Shown piece after piece: positions 1 to 8,636 of a DNA stretch of 64,000 nt (positions are counted from its first letter, which is position 1; the number at the start of each line of letters is the position of its first letter). Source of the stretch: Streptomyces griseoaurantiacus (GTDB taxonomy: Bacteria; Actinomycetota; Actinomycetes; Streptomycetales; Streptomycetaceae); assembly GCA_014656015.1 (NCBI GenBank), contig BNBP01000006.1, positions 62,001-126,000 on the forward strand, in the 5' to 3' direction. The position numbers and the translations under genes were made by a program. Under the pieces are notes generated by a model. The model worked only from the letters and a program-made list of their open reading frames with translations, was not told the DNA's origin and ran no database searches.

Positions 1-34
1 ACTGACCGTCGACGGCGGGTGGACCGCCTCCTGA

Positions 35-56
35 GGCCCCCGATGCCCTGGGGGCC
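35..56 (-). terminator. Possible hairpin terminator of the first TetR gene
   Basis: GGCCCCC (35-41) and GGGGGCC (50-56) form a perfect 7-bp stem with an 8-nt loop, about 80 nt beyond the stop of the minus-strand TetR gene. There is no T-tract, as is common in actinomycetes, so the role is inferred. The rest of bases 1-134 shows nothing else I can support. Confidence 0.35.
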
Positions 57-134
57 GGCGCGCGGGGAGATCGGCGACGGGGGCCGGCGCCCGCGGGTCG
101 GCCCCGATGTGTCGCCCTCCGGTCCAGCGGGCCG

Positions 135-749
135 TCAGGAGGTCAGGCCCGCGCTGGTCAGCCAGATGTGCTCGCAGGTGGCCGATGCCCTGCTCAACCG
201 CTCGGGCGACTCCTGCGAGGCGTGGTAGAAGCTGCGCTCGATCATCCAGCACAGGGCCCGGCCCATCGACGAGGCCTGGTCCGGTTCCTCGCCGGGCGGG
301 ACGCCGGCCCGTTCCAGCACGGCCGTGATGGCCGTGATGAACAGGTCGGCGGTGCGGTCCCACAGGGCACCGATCTCCGGCACGGTCAGCGACAGGTCGA
401 TGGCCGTACGCATGACCAGGCCGTGGGCGTTCCACAGCTCGACCGTGCGCCGCATGGCCGCCGCGACGGCCCGACGCGGGTCCTCGGACCGCGCGGTGGT
501 CAGCGACCTCTCCCACAGGTGTTCCACGGTCCGGGCCACGAGGGCCGTCACGACCTCCTGCTTGGAGCCGAAGTAGAAGTACAGCGCTCCCCGCGTGATG
601 CCGGCGCCCTGCGCGAGGTCGCCGACGGTCATGGCCTCGTAGCCCTTCTCCGCCAGCAGCGCCTCGCACGTGTCGAGGATCGCCCGCTCTCGCAGGTCAC
701 CCTTGCGTTCGGTGGCGCGTCGGCCGCGCGCGGCGTGATGGCCGGACAT
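135..749 (-). CDS. TetR/AcrR-family transcriptional regulator
   Basis: A one-component repressor of about 204 residues, starting at the ATG at 749 (MSGHHAARG). The DNA-binding domain lies at roughly residues 20-70; the recognition region reads GAGITRGALYFYFGSKQEV, the typical TetR helix-turn-helix 'YxxFxxK' signature. The C-terminal ligand domain gives no substrate clue, but its WNAHGLVMRTAIDLS stretch resembles the EthR/TetR_C type. The start overlaps the stop of the upstream SDR gene by one base (TGATG), so the two are co-transcribed and the regulator probably controls its own operon from the region upstream of the SDR. A longer start at 800 exists but would run into the SDR gene. Confidence 0.85.
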   Translation of the reverse strand: MSGHHAARGRRATERKGDLRERAILDTCEALLAEKGYEAMTVGDLAQGAGITRGALYFYFGSKQEVVTALVARTVEHLWERSLTTARSEDPRRAVAAAMRRTVELWNAHGLVMRTAIDLSLTVPEIGALWDRTADLFITAITAVLERAGVPPGEEPDQASSMGRALCWMIERSFYHASQESPERLSRASATCEHIWLTSAGLTS

Positions 750-1597
750 CAGAGCTGGGCACCCTCGGGGAAGTCGGTCGTACGGGCGAGATCCTCCCAT
801 GCGCGGATCTCCTCGTCCACGGCGGTCCGCGCCTCGCCGATCAGGCGGAGCGCGTCCGAACCGAGCACGAGATGGGCCGGCGGGCGCTCCTCGGAGGCGA
901 TGCGGACCACCGCCTCCCCGGCCTTGACCGGGTCGCCGAGCTGGTTCCCGCTGGCCTTCAGCCGCCGCTCGCGGAGGGGCTCGAACAGCTCGTCGTAGTC
1001 GTCGACGGTCCGCTCCGCGCGGGTCATGGAACGCCCGGCCCAGTCGGTGCGGAACGAGCCGGGCTCGATCGCCGTGACGTGGATGCCGAACTGCGCGACC
1101 TCCTTGCCGAGCGAGTCGAGGACGCCTTCCAGGGCGTGCTTGCTGCCGCAGTAGGCGGACATGCCGGGCACCGTCATGAGCCCGGCCATGGACGTGACGG
1201 CCATCAGGTGGCCGCGGCGGCGTGCCCGCATGCGGGGAAGGGCGGCGCGGAGGGTGGCCATCGCCCCGAACACGTTGACCTCGAACTGCCGCCGGACCTC
1301 GTCCATGGTGGTCTCCTCGAAGGTGCCCTCCAGGCCGTAGCCGGCGTTGGCGAGCACGACGTCGAGCGGGCCGACGGTCCCCTCGGCCTCCTCCACCACC
1401 CGGGCCACGGCGTCGTGGTCGGTGACGTCCAGGAGACGGCCGTGGGCCCGCTCGGGCGCGAGCGCCTCGTGGGCCCGTCGGGCCTCCTCGGTGCGGACCG
1501 TGCCGACGACGGTGTGCCCGGCCGCCAGGGCGGCCTGCGCGAAAGCACGCCCCAGACCGGTGCTGACGCCGGTGATGAGCCAGTTCTGCGTGCGCAT
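749..1597 (-). CDS. Short-chain dehydrogenase/reductase (SDR)
   Basis: A classical SDR of 282 residues that would oxidise or reduce an alcohol/ketone with NAD(P). The N-terminus has the Rossmann motif TGVSTGLGRAF, followed by NAGYG, a catalytic Ser region (TSMAGLM) and YCGSK (YxxxK). The ATG at 1597 is preferred because the Rossmann strand begins five residues later; the longer frame to 1729 adds 44 unrelated residues and runs through the promoter region. It heads a two-gene operon with the TetR downstream (1-nt overlap). The substrate cannot be read from the sequence. Family resemblance is to oxidoreductases of the 'SDR family NAD(P)-dependent' group often paired with TetR regulators. Confidence 0.88.
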   Translation of the reverse strand: MRTQNWLITGVSTGLGRAFAQAALAAGHTVVGTVRTEEARRAHEALAPERAHGRLLDVTDHDAVARVVEEAEGTVGPLDVVLANAGYGLEGTFEETTMDEVRRQFEVNVFGAMATLRAALPRMRARRRGHLMAVTSMAGLMTVPGMSAYCGSKHALEGVLDSLGKEVAQFGIHVTAIEPGSFRTDWAGRSMTRAERTVDDYDELFEPLRERRLKASGNQLGDPVKAGEAVVRIASEERPPAHLVLGSDALRLIGEARTAVDEEIRAWEDLARTTDFPEGAQL

Positions 1598-1654
1598 TGC
1601 TCCTCCATCAGGAAGGGATCGGGGGAGCCGGACGGCTCCCTCACCGGAAAGTCT

Positions 1655-1675
1655 ACACAGTGTCGAGTTTTCTCG
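1655..1675 (-). promoter_or_regulatory. Possible TetR operator upstream of the SDR-TetR operon
   Basis: Two small dyads adjoin about 60 nt upstream of the SDR start: ACACAGTGT (1655-1663) and CGAG-TTTT-CTCG (1664-1675). Their place in the 314-bp intergenic region (1598-1911), and the tendency of TetR proteins to autoregulate, suggest an operator. The remainder of that interval shows no other gene or signal I can support. Confidence 0.35.
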
Positions 1676-1911
1676 TCTTACCGTAGATTTCAGGGCATGC
1701 GCGCGGGGGACGAGTCCGGGGCGTCGCACGGGGCATCGCCGTGACTTCGTCCGTGGGGGGTGGGCCGGGGGTGGGCCGTGAGGCGGCCGTCGAGGGGAGG
1801 CGCCCGGCCGGGTCGGCGAGATCGTCCTGGGACGGCCGGGGCGGGGTGCGTGCGCGGTGGCCCGTCAGGAGCGGGGGCCGAACGCGCGAACGCCGGTCCT
1901 ATCATGGGCGC

Positions 1912-2571
1912 ATGACCAAGGGAAGCGCCTCCGCGGCGTCCGACGCCGGCCCGAACAGCCGTGATCTCATCCTGGACGCGGCGCGGTCCCTGGTCACCAG
2001 CCAGGGGTACGACGGCATGTCCGTCTCGGACCTGTGTGCGCGCTCGGGCCTGCCGGCCAGCTCGATCTACTACCACTTCGGCAACAAGCTGGGCGTGCTG
2101 GCGGCCCTGCTCGACCGCACCTTCCAGGAGCTGCACGCCCAGTTCCCGAACCCGGCCTCGTTCCGCGAGGGGGACCCCCTGGACCGGTTCGAGGCGTGGG
2201 TCACGACGGCGTGCGCGTCCCTGGACCGCAGGCCCGACTACCTGCGGCTGCTCCTGGCCGTGAGTGTCGGCCGGCACAAGGACACCGAGATGGTGCGCAG
2301 CACCGTGCGCCGCATCCGCGACTACGCGCACACCTCCTGGGTGGAGGCCCTCACCCCCGTGTTCGCCCCGGACGGCGGCACGGAGAACGAGGACCTGGTG
2401 GACCGGCTGGCGGTCCTCGGCCGGGCCATGACCGACGGCCTCGCCGTGACCAACAGCTTCGACGGCTTGAGCTACAGCGCCCACGTCGCCCCGTTCGTCG
2501 CCATGGTCCGCGCCCTCGCGGCCGAGACGGACCGAGCGGTGCCGGTGACGTCCGACGCGGCCGGCGCCTGA
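1912..2571 (+). CDS. TetR/AcrR-family transcriptional regulator
   Basis: A 219-residue TetR repressor. The HTH lies at about residues 20-65, with the recognition segment SGLPASSIYYHFGNKLGVL. The ATG at 1912 (MTKGSASAAS) is chosen because the frame upstream is low-complexity and lacks domain sequence. The C-terminal domain (WVTTACASLDRRPDYLRLLL) resembles regulators of aromatic or fatty-acid catabolism but does not identify a ligand. It stands alone, upstream of a meta-cleavage hydrolase whose promoter carries a 17-bp element repeated at 13761. It is therefore the best candidate (inference) for the protein that binds that element. Confidence 0.85.
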   Translation: MTKGSASAASDAGPNSRDLILDAARSLVTSQGYDGMSVSDLCARSGLPASSIYYHFGNKLGVLAALLDRTFQELHAQFPNPASFREGDPLDRFEAWVTTACASLDRRPDYLRLLLAVSVGRHKDTEMVRSTVRRIRDYAHTSWVEALTPVFAPDGGTENEDLVDRLAVLGRAMTDGLAVTNSFDGLSYSAHVAPFVAMVRALAAETDRAVPVTSDAAGA

Positions 2572-2646
2572 CCGCCGGACCTCGGGCACCCACACCGGAC
2601 ACGCACACGACAGCAGCCCTGCTGCCTCCCCTCGCCGGGGCGGCGG

Positions 2647-2688
2647 TTGCACCGTCCGCGCCCCGGCGTATAGTGAGCGTTACATACA
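2647..2688 (+). promoter_or_regulatory. Promoter with 17-bp element shared with 13761
   Basis: TTGCAC (2647-2652), a 16-nt spacer and TATAGT (2669-2674) make a sigma70/HrdB-like promoter. AGTGAGCGTTACATACA (2672-2688) overlaps the -10 end and the expected start of transcription. The identical 17-mer lies at 13761-13777 before the other C-C hydrolase operon. It contains the imperfect dyad GTGA-N3-TTAC, so it is a plausible operator as well as a core promoter element. Confidence 0.6.
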
Positions 2689-2707
2689 CATGGATGGGGG
2701 TGCGCCC

Positions 2708-3540
2708 ATGACGCGCACGGTGGACGTCGGTGACGGTCGGCTCGCGTACGTGGAGTCCGGCGAGGGCAGCCCGGTCGTCTGGCTGCACGGCTCCGGGCCG
2801 GGCGCCACGGGGATGAGCAACTTCGGGGCGAACCTCCCGGCCTTCGCCGACCACCGCAACCTCGTGGTGGACCTGCCCGGCTGGGGCGGCTCGCCGCGTC
2901 CCGACACGGACGAACCGCTCATCCACCACGCGGCCGAGCGTGTCCGCCGCGCCCTGGCGGCCCTCGGCGTCGAACGGGCCCACCTGATCGGCAACTCCTA
3001 CGGCGGCGGCGTGGCGATGCGCATCGCCGTGACCCACCCCGAACTCGTCGACCGCCTCGTCCTCATGGCACCCGGCGGCGTCCTGCCCGAGGACGCGCCG
3101 CCGTGGCCGGTGGGACTGGAGCGGCTCTTCGCCTACATGGCCTCCGAGAAGCCCTCGCGCGAGGAGATGGCGCACTTCGTGCGCCTCATGGTGTTCGACG
3201 AGAGCCTCGCCACCGACGCCCTCATCGACGAGCGGTACGAGGCGAGCCTGCGGGCCCACCCCGAACTGCCCGTGCCCCCGATTTCGGTGACATGACGCCC
3301 GACCTGGCGCGCATCACCGCTCCCACACTGCTCGTGTGGGGACGCGAGGACCAGACCGTCCCACTGACCTGGGCGTCGACGATCCTCCACGGCATCCCCG
3401 ACGCGGAACTCCGCGTCCTGCCGCGCTGCCGGCACTGGGTGCAGTACGAACGCGCACCCGAGTTCAACCACCTCGTCCGTGAGTTCCTGCACGGCGGCGC
3501 CACCGCCGCGGCACCGAGGGAGCGGCGCGCCGCCTCGTGA
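2708..3540 (+). pseudogene. Frameshifted alpha/beta hydrolase (meta-cleavage C-C hydrolase, MhpC/BphD-like)
   Basis: The product resembles hydrolases that split meta-ring-fission products. The first frame gives the oxyanion region LHGSGPGATG, the nucleophile elbow GNSYGGG (Ser97) and the lid, but stops at 3293-3295. The other frame continues exactly where the family expects, with ITAPTLLVWGREDQTVP (acid Asp) and a CRHWVQYE segment carrying the catalytic His, ending at 3540. Adding one C to the C5 run at 3275-3279 restores a continuous 277-residue protein of normal family length (ELPVPPDFGDMTPDLARI). Either a recent inactivating mutation or a sequencing/assembly error would explain this. The start at 2708 has a GGGGG ribosome site; an ATG at 2690 is the alternative. 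It lies directly downstream of the shared 17-bp element. Confidence 0.75.
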
Positions 3541-3569
3541 GCCCACGGCACCCCACGGAAAGAGAGGAA

Positions 3570-4232
3570 ATGAGACAGATGGTGCGTCTGCGTCACACGG
3601 TGCACCGGACTACCACGGTCGCCGCCTTACTGGTGGGCACGACCCTCGTGGCCGTTCCCCAGGCCCTGGCCGCGGCCGCCCCCGCGTCCGCGGAGGCGCC
3701 GGGGGGCCACACCGCGACGGCCGAGCCGCTCGGCAGGCTCGGCCCGCTGACGGGTCTGGTCATCGAGCGGCTGCGCGTCGGGGACGACGTCGCGGCGTCC
3801 AAGTTCGGCACCGATTCGCCCATCGAGGACCCGGTGCGCGAGCAGCAGGTGCTGGAACAGGTACGGACGAAGGCCGCCGCCCTCGGACTCGACCCCGAGG
3901 ACGCCGCGGCGTTCTTCCAGGACCAGATCACGGCCGGCAAGACCGTCCAGAAGGGGCTGTTCGCCCGCTGGACCGCCCACCCCGAGGAGGCGCCCACCAC
4001 ACGCCCCGACCTCGCCGAGATCCGCGAGCGCCTCGACCGGCTGACCACGGACCTCCTGGACGAGCTGAAGGCCACCGAGGCACTGCGCGCCAAGCCGGTC
4101 GCGTGCACGGTGCAACTCGCCCTGGCGGGTGGATCGGCGACGGCGCGGGAACGGCTGGACACCCTCCACCGCCAGGCGCTCGGCACGGCGACCCACCACG
4201 TGTGCGTCACCGGCCGCGCGACGGTCTCCTGA
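3570..4232 (+). CDS. Secreted chorismate mutase (AroQ-gamma type)
   Basis: Predicted exported enzyme of 220 residues converting chorismate to prephenate. A signal peptide occupies about residues 1-35 (hydrophobic VAALLVGTTLVAVPQALA, cleavage after an AxA). The mature part matches the all-helical gamma-class AroQ fold: LVIERLRVGDDVAASKFGT, then DPVREQQVL and ALGLDPEDAAAFFQDQI, with the Arg/Lys/Glu pattern that binds chorismate. Two cysteines near the C-terminus (VACTVQL, HHVCVTG) could form the disulfide seen in the mycobacterial secreted enzyme. The ATG at 3570 follows an AGAGAGGAA ribosome site. It is 29 nt downstream of the hydrolase and may be read from the same promoter, though an extracellular chorismate mutase has no obvious place in ring cleavage. 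Confidence 0.88.
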   Translation: MRQMVRLRHTVHRTTTVAALLVGTTLVAVPQALAAAAPASAEAPGGHTATAEPLGRLGPLTGLVIERLRVGDDVAASKFGTDSPIEDPVREQQVLEQVRTKAAALGLDPEDAAAFFQDQITAGKTVQKGLFARWTAHPEEAPTTRPDLAEIRERLDRLTTDLLDELKATEALRAKPVACTVQLALAGGSATARERLDTLHRQALGTATHHVCVTGRATVS

Positions 4233-4250
4233 CCGGCAGGCCCTCCCGGG

Positions 4251-4282
4251 AACCCGGCGCCCCACAAGGGCGCCGGGGTTCT
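4251..4282 (+). terminator. Hairpin terminator after chorismate mutase
   Basis: AACCCGGCGCC (4251-4261) pairs with GGCGCCGGGGTT (4269-4280, one bulged G) across a short loop and is followed by CTTC. It sits between the convergent chorismate mutase and aldolase genes and could stop transcription from both sides. Confidence 0.65.
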
Positions 4283-4308
4283 TCGTACGCGGTCCGGCCG
4301 CGCAGGAC

Positions 4309-5346
4309 TCAGGACGCCGTGCCCGCCTCCCGGGCGAGGAGGTCGAGCGCGACGTCGGTGATCATGTCCTCCTGCCCGCCGACCATCCCGCGACGGCCCA
4401 CCTCCACCAGAATGCCGCGGGTGTCCAGCCCGTACCGGAGGGCCGCGGCCTCGGCGTGCCGCAGGAAACTGGAGTACACGCCCGCGTAACCGAGACTGAG
4501 GGTCTCCCGGTCGACGCGGACCGCCCGGTCCTGCAGCGGGCGCACCAGGTCCTCGGCCGCGTCCATGAGCGGGAACAGCTCGCAGCCGTGCCTCCAGCCC
4601 AGCAGGTCGGCGACGGCGACGAACGCCTCCAGCGGGCAGTTGCCCGCGCCGGCCCCCTGCCCGGCCAGGGAGGCGTCGACGCGCGTGACGCCCTCCTCCA
4701 CCGCGACGACCGTGTTGGCCACGCCCAGGGCGAGGTTGTGATGGGCGTGGACGCCCAGCTCCGTGTCCGGGTCGAGCACGTCCCGGTAGGCGCGGAAGCG
4801 GTCGCGGACCCCGTCCATGGTGAGCCGGCCGCCGGAGTCGGTGACGTACACGCAGTGGGCGCCGTAGGACTCCATCAGCTTGGCCTGCCGGGCCAGTTCG
4901 GCGGGCTCCGCCATGTGGGACATCATCAGGAAACCGGCGACGTCCATGCCGAGTTCCCGCGCGGCCGCGATGTGCTGGGCGGCGATGTCGGCCTCGGTGC
5001 AGTGGGTGGCCACGCGCACCGAGCGGATGCCGAGCGCATGCGCCTGCCTGAGGTCACGGAGGGTGCCGATGCCGGGCAGCAGCAGCGTGGTGGGCACCGC
5101 GGTGCCCGTGGCGTCCACCACCGCCTCGATCCACTCCCAGTCGGTGTGCGCGCCCACGCCGTAGTTGACGCTCGACCCGGCGAGACCGTCGCCGTGGGCG
5201 ATCTCGACGGCCGAGACGTGGGCGGCGTCAAGGGCGGCGGCGATGCTCCGCGCCTGGTCCACGGTGTAGCGATGGCGCACGGCGTGCATGCCGTCCCGCA
5301 GGGTCACGTCCTGCACGTAGAGGCGCGGCGGCTCGGTGACGGTCAT
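4309..5346 (-). CDS. mhpE: 4-hydroxy-2-oxovalerate aldolase
   Basis: Last enzyme of the meta-cleavage lower pathway, splitting 4-hydroxy-2-oxoacids into pyruvate and an aldehyde. The 345-residue length is typical of the family. The N-terminus [18 protein letters not shown] contains the conserved RDG and catalytic His region. [15 protein letters not shown] carries the metal-binding HxH, and [10 protein letters not shown] and [14 protein letters not shown] are family signatures. The ATG at 5346 overlaps the stop of the dehydrogenase gene (ATGA). In the family this aldolase binds the acylating aldehyde dehydrogenase and channels the aldehyde, consistent with the adjacent genes. Third gene of the operon starting at 7138. 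Confidence 0.95.
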   Translation of the reverse strand: MTVTEPPRLYVQDVTLRDGMHAVRHRYTVDQARSIAAALDAAHVSAVEIAHGDGLAGSSVNYGVGAHTDWEWIEAVVDATGTAVPTTLLLPGIGTLRDLRQAHALGIRSVRVATHCTEADIAAQHIAAARELGMDVAGFLMMSHMAEPAELARQAKLMESYGAHCVYVTDSGGRLTMDGVRDRFRAYRDVLDPDTELGVHAHHNLALGVANTVVAVEEGVTRVDASLAGQGAGAGNCPLEAFVAVADLLGWRHGCELFPLMDAAEDLVRPLQDRAVRVDRETLSLGYAGVYSSFLRHAEAAALRYGLDTRGILVEVGRRGMVGGQEDMITDVALDLLAREAGTAS

Positions 5347-6296
5347 CGCGCGGCTCCTTCCGCCGGCCGGTGCGCGGCCATGCGCTCCGCGGTGCGCAGC
5401 GCGGCCGAGGTCATGATGTCGAGGTTCCCCGCGTACGCCGGGAGGTAGTGGGCCGCGCCCTCGACCTCCAGGAACACGGACACCTTCAGCGCTTCTCCGG
5501 TGCCCTCCGGAGTGAGGGAGTGCAGTGGCTCGCCCGGCCGCACCGGGTCGAACTGCACCTTCTGCTTGAGGCGGTAGCCGGGGACGTACGCCCGGACGTC
5601 CTCGGCCATCTTCTCGACGGAGGCGGTGACCGCCCCCTCCTCGCACGTGGAGACCAGGCAGTGCACCGTGTCCCTCATGATCAGCGGGGGGTCCGCCGGG
5701 TTCAGCACGATGATCGCCTTGCCGCGGGCCGCGCCGCCCACCTCCTCGACGGCCGAGGAGGTGGTCTCGGTGAACTCGTCGATGTTGGCCCGGGTGCCCG
5801 GACCCGCGGAACGGGAGGAGATCGAGGCGACGATCTCCCCGTAGTGGACGGGGGTGACCGCGCCGATCGCGGCCACGACGGGGATGGTCGCCTGCCCGCC
5901 GCAGGTGACCATGTTGACGTTCGGGACGTCGAGATGGCGGTCGCCGTTGACCGGCGGGACGACGTAGGGGCCGAGGGCCGCCGGTGTCAGGTCGATCAGG
6001 GTGCGGCCCAGGGGACGCAGCACCTCGTCGTGGTGGCGGTGGGCGCCGGCCGAGGTGGCGTCGAACACGTACCGCACGTCGGCGAACTCGTCCATCCGCA
6101 CGAGCCCTTCGACGCCCTCGTGGGTGGTCGCCACCTTCAGGCGGCGGGCCCGGGCCAGCCCGTCTGAGTCCGGATCGATGCCGGCCATCGCGGCGATCTC
6201 CAGGGTGTCGGAGAGCCGCAGGATCTTGATCATGAGGTCGGTGCCGATGTTGCCGGACCCGATGACGGCGACCTTCGTCCGTGCGCCGCCGATCAC
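5343..6296 (-). CDS. mhpF: Acetaldehyde dehydrogenase (acylating)
   Basis: Converts the aldehyde released by the aldolase to acyl-CoA with NAD and CoA. 317 residues. It has the Rossmann start [14 protein letters not shown], the catalytic cysteine motif [29 protein letters not shown] and C-terminal [19 protein letters not shown], all hallmarks of the MhpF/DmpF/HsaG group. It overlaps both neighbours by 4 nt (ATGA junctions at 6293-6296 and 5343-5346), so the three genes are translationally coupled. The product, acetyl- or propionyl-CoA depending on substrate, feeds central metabolism. Confidence 0.95.
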   Translation of the reverse strand: MIGGARTKVAVIGSGNIGTDLMIKILRLSDTLEIAAMAGIDPDSDGLARARRLKVATTHEGVEGLVRMDEFADVRYVFDATSAGAHRHHDEVLRPLGRTLIDLTPAALGPYVVPPVNGDRHLDVPNVNMVTCGGQATIPVVAAIGAVTPVHYGEIVASISSRSAGPGTRANIDEFTETTSSAVEEVGGAARGKAIIVLNPADPPLIMRDTVHCLVSTCEEGAVTASVEKMAEDVRAYVPGYRLKQKVQFDPVRPGEPLHSLTPEGTGEALKVSVFLEVEGAAHYLPAYAGNLDIMTSAALRTAERMAAHRPAEGAAR

Positions 6297-7138
6297 TTGG
6301 CGTCCCCCGTCGACGGGGCCGCCGCGAAGCCGGCCTGGACGGTGCCGAGACCCGAGACCTCCGCCTCGAAGGTGTCACCCGGTGAGGCGGGCACCATCGG
6401 GCCGAGCGCGCCCGTCAGCACGACGTCGCCGGCGCGCAGCGGATCGCCGAGTCCGGCCAGCGTCCGGGCCAGCCACACGGTGGCGTTGAGCGGGCTGCCG
6501 AGGCAGGCGGCCCCGGTGCCCTCGGACACCACCTCGCCGTCGCGGGTCATCGACATCCGCACCTCGCGCAGGTCCAGGCCGGCCAGGGGGACGGGGCCGC
6601 CGCCGAGCACGTACAGGCCGCTCGAGGCGTTGTCCGCGACGGTGTCGACGAGGGAGATGTCCCAGCCGGCGATCCGGCTGTCCACGATCTCCAGGGCCGG
6701 CAGCGCGAAGTCGACCGCGCGCAGCACGTCGACGGCCGTGCTGTCGGCGTGCGGCAGGTCGCGGGCGAGCACGAGCGCGACCTCCGCCTCCACCCTCGGC
6801 TGCAACAGCGCGCCGTGGGGCACCTCGTCGCCCCGCGCCACCTCCATGTCGGCGAACAGTGCGCCGAAGTCCGGCCTGCTCACGCCGAGTTGCCGCTGCA
6901 CCACGGGGGAGGTCAGTCCGATCTTGCGGCCGATGACCCGCCGCCCCGCGGCCCGGCCGCGCTCGACGTTCAGCCGCTGGACGGCGTAGGCGCTCTCGAC
7001 GCCGGTGCCGGTGTCGGTGGCGTCGAGGATCGAACGGACCGGTGGGCAGGCGACCCGGGTGCGGGCGGCCTCGGCCAGGATGTCCGCGGCCTTGACGACG
7101 GCGGCCGGGACGTCCTCGTCCGGCGAGTGAGAGGTCAC
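6293..7138 (-). CDS. mhpD: 2-oxopent-4-enoate hydratase (MhpD/HsaE-like)
   Basis: Adds water to 2-hydroxypenta-2,4-dienoate-type products of C-C hydrolysis, giving the 4-hydroxy-2-oxoacid used by the aldolase. 281 residues. Family signatures include [17 protein letters not shown], the metal-binding ExE in [29 protein letters not shown] and [16 protein letters not shown]. The start is the GTG at 7138, preceded by a clear GGAGGG site (plus-strand complement near 7145); the frame continues upstream without domain sequence. First gene of the mhpD-mhpF-mhpE operon, divergent from an IclR regulator. Confidence 0.93.
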   Translation of the reverse strand: MTSHSPDEDVPAAVVKAADILAEAARTRVACPPVRSILDATDTGTGVESAYAVQRLNVERGRAAGRRVIGRKIGLTSPVVQRQLGVSRPDFGALFADMEVARGDEVPHGALLQPRVEAEVALVLARDLPHADSTAVDVLRAVDFALPALEIVDSRIAGWDISLVDTVADNASSGLYVLGGGPVPLAGLDLREVRMSMTRDGEVVSEGTGAACLGSPLNATVWLARTLAGLGDPLRAGDVVLTGALGPMVPASPGDTFEAEVSGLGTVQAGFAAAPSTGDAK

Positions 7139-7201
7139 GGGTTCCCTCCAGGGGACGGGGAAGGGCACGGTCTCGCGCCTTCGGCTGCTGGTGATGGCCC
7201 A

Positions 7202-7230
7202 GGTATAGACACGGGGCGTGAGGACGACAA
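7202..7230 (-). promoter_or_regulatory. Promoter of the hydratase-dehydrogenase-aldolase operon
   Basis: On the minus strand TTGTCG (complement of 7225-7230), a 17-nt spacer and TATACC (complement of 7202-7207) form a good -35/-10 pair about 65 nt upstream of the GTG start at 7138. The IclR-type palindrome at 7235-7253 lies immediately upstream of the -35, where a regulator could act. Confidence 0.55.
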
Positions 7231-7234
7231 TGTT

Positions 7235-7253
7235 TGTTCCATGACACGGAACA
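7235..7253. promoter_or_regulatory. Probable IclR operator
   Basis: TGTTCC (7235-7240), 7 nt, GGAACA (7248-7253): a perfect 6-bp-arm inverted repeat, with a further GTTCC at 7254-7258. It overlaps the regulator's own start codon at 7241 and adjoins the -35 of the divergent operon. This suits autorepression together with control of the catabolic genes. Assignment to this IclR is inferred from position and from the TTCC/GGAA-type palindromes common for the family. Confidence 0.55.
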
Positions 7254-7993
7254 GTTCCGGGGGCAACATGCTGGAAAAGTCCGCTTTCCTCCTGGACGTC
7301 TTCACGCCGGACGGTGGCGCGTACCGTCTCACGGAACTCGTCGCGGCGACCGGGCTGTCCAAGCCGACGGTCCACCGGCTCACCGCGGACCTCGTCCGCC
7401 TCGGGTGGCTGGAACGCGAGGGCGCCCGCTACCGGCTCGGACCGAAACTCTTCGAACTGGGGTCGCTGGTGCCGAGGCGCCGCGATCTGCGCGAGACCGC
7501 TCTGCCGTTCCTCCAGGACCTGTTCGAGGCCACGCGCGAGATCGTCCACCTCGGCGTGCGCGAGGACCTCGAGGTGGTCTACCTCGAACGCATCCACGGC
7601 CACGAGGCCGTGTGGCTGCCCTCCCGCATCGGCGGCCGTCTGCCGCTGACGTGCACCGGTCTGGGCAAGGCCATGCTCGCCTTCTCCGACGCCGAGCTGA
7701 CCGAGCGGGTGCTCGCCGGGCCGCTGCCCGGGCTCACCCCGTTCTCGGTCACCGATCCGGAGCGACTGTCCCTCTCGCTGGAGAAGACCCAGGTCTCCGG
7801 GCTCGCGTACGAGGAGCAGGAAGCCGCGGAGGGAGTCGGTTGCGTCGCCGCCCCCGTCTTCGAGGGCGGGTCGGCGGTCGCCGCCGTGTCGGTGGCCGTC
7901 CCGGTGGCCCGCTTCCGCCCGGCCCGGCTGGCTCCCGCGGTGCGCACGGCGGCACTGGGGGTCTCCCGGGCCCTGCGCGGTGGGGCCGGCTGA
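7241..7993 (+). CDS. IclR-family transcriptional regulator
   Basis: A 250-residue regulator of catabolic genes. The N-terminal winged helix-turn-helix spans about residues 10-65 ([33 protein letters not shown], residues 26 on). The C-terminal effector domain contains the typical [15 protein letters not shown] and [18 protein letters not shown] segments. ATG 7241 is chosen over the internal ATG at 7268 to retain the full HTH; the 7268 site cannot be excluded because the operator overlaps the first start. Divergent from mhpD-mhpF-mhpE, so it very likely senses a pathway intermediate of aromatic ring cleavage. Confidence 0.9.
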   Translation: MTRNSSGGNMLEKSAFLLDVFTPDGGAYRLTELVAATGLSKPTVHRLTADLVRLGWLEREGARYRLGPKLFELGSLVPRRRDLRETALPFLQDLFEATREIVHLGVREDLEVVYLERIHGHEAVWLPSRIGGRLPLTCTGLGKAMLAFSDAELTERVLAGPLPGLTPFSVTDPERLSLSLEKTQVSGLAYEEQEAAEGVGCVAAPVFEGGSAVAAVSVAVPVARFRPARLAPAVRTAALGVSRALRGGAG

Positions 7994-8011
7994 CCGGCGT
8001 GGACCCGACGG

Positions 8012-8620
8012 TCACTGGGCGGAGCCCGTCTCGGCGTGGGCCTTGAGCAGCCCCTCGACGCCGTGCAGGAAGGTCTCGCCGACCAGCACCGGGTCGTAGA
8101 GGCAGCCGGCGGCCATCGCGCCGTCACGCAGCATCACGAAGTGCCGGGCGGCGTGTTCGGCCGGCTCCTCCCGGATCAGGGCGAGGAGCCCGGTGGTGGT
8201 GCCGAGGAGCCAGTCGCGGTGGGCGAGGACCGCGCGGTGGACCGGGTGCGCGGGGTCGGGGTATTCGGCGGCGGCGTTGAGGAAGGCGCATCCGCGGAAG
8301 CCGGGGGACCGTATGCCCCGGGCGATGGTGTCGCTCAGGGCGCGGAGGGTGTCGGCGGCCGGGAGTCCGGCGGAGACGGCGGCGTCCGCCTCGGCGCGCA
8401 TGGAGCGGTCGGCCTCGTTCAGATAGGCGACGACCAGGTTCTCCTTGCCGCGGAAGTGGCGGTAGAAGGTGGCCCGGGTGACCCGGGCCTCCTCCACGAT
8501 GCGGTCGACGCCGACGGTGTGGATGCCTTCCGCGTAGAACACGCGTCCGGCGGTGGCGAGCAGCCGTGACCGTGCTTCGGACGGCCGGCCTTCGTTTGCG
8601 TGGGGCTCCATGCGCACCAT
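8012..8620 (-). CDS. TetR/AcrR-family transcriptional regulator
   Basis: A 202-residue repressor. The HTH spans about residues 15-60, with recognition region ARVTRATFYRHFRGKENLVVAY. The C-terminal part has FRGCAFLNAAAEYPDPAHPVHRAV, a signature of one TetR subfamily that recurs in the truncated gene at 36804. Starts at 8620 (MVRMEPH) and 8611 (MEPH) are both possible; neither has a strong ribosome site. It is divergent from the membrane-protein/oxidoreductase operon at 8887. Two copies of an AGAACGTTCT-type palindrome between them are its likely operators. It converges on the IclR gene with only 18 nt between. Confidence 0.88.
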   Translation of the reverse strand: MVRMEPHANEGRPSEARSRLLATAGRVFYAEGIHTVGVDRIVEEARVTRATFYRHFRGKENLVVAYLNEADRSMRAEADAAVSAGLPAADTLRALSDTIARGIRSPGFRGCAFLNAAAEYPDPAHPVHRAVLAHRDWLLGTTTGLLALIREEPAEHAARHFVMLRDGAMAAGCLYDPVLVGETFLHGVEGLLKAHAETGSAQ

Positions 8621-8636
8621 GCTAAGCGCTGTAGAG

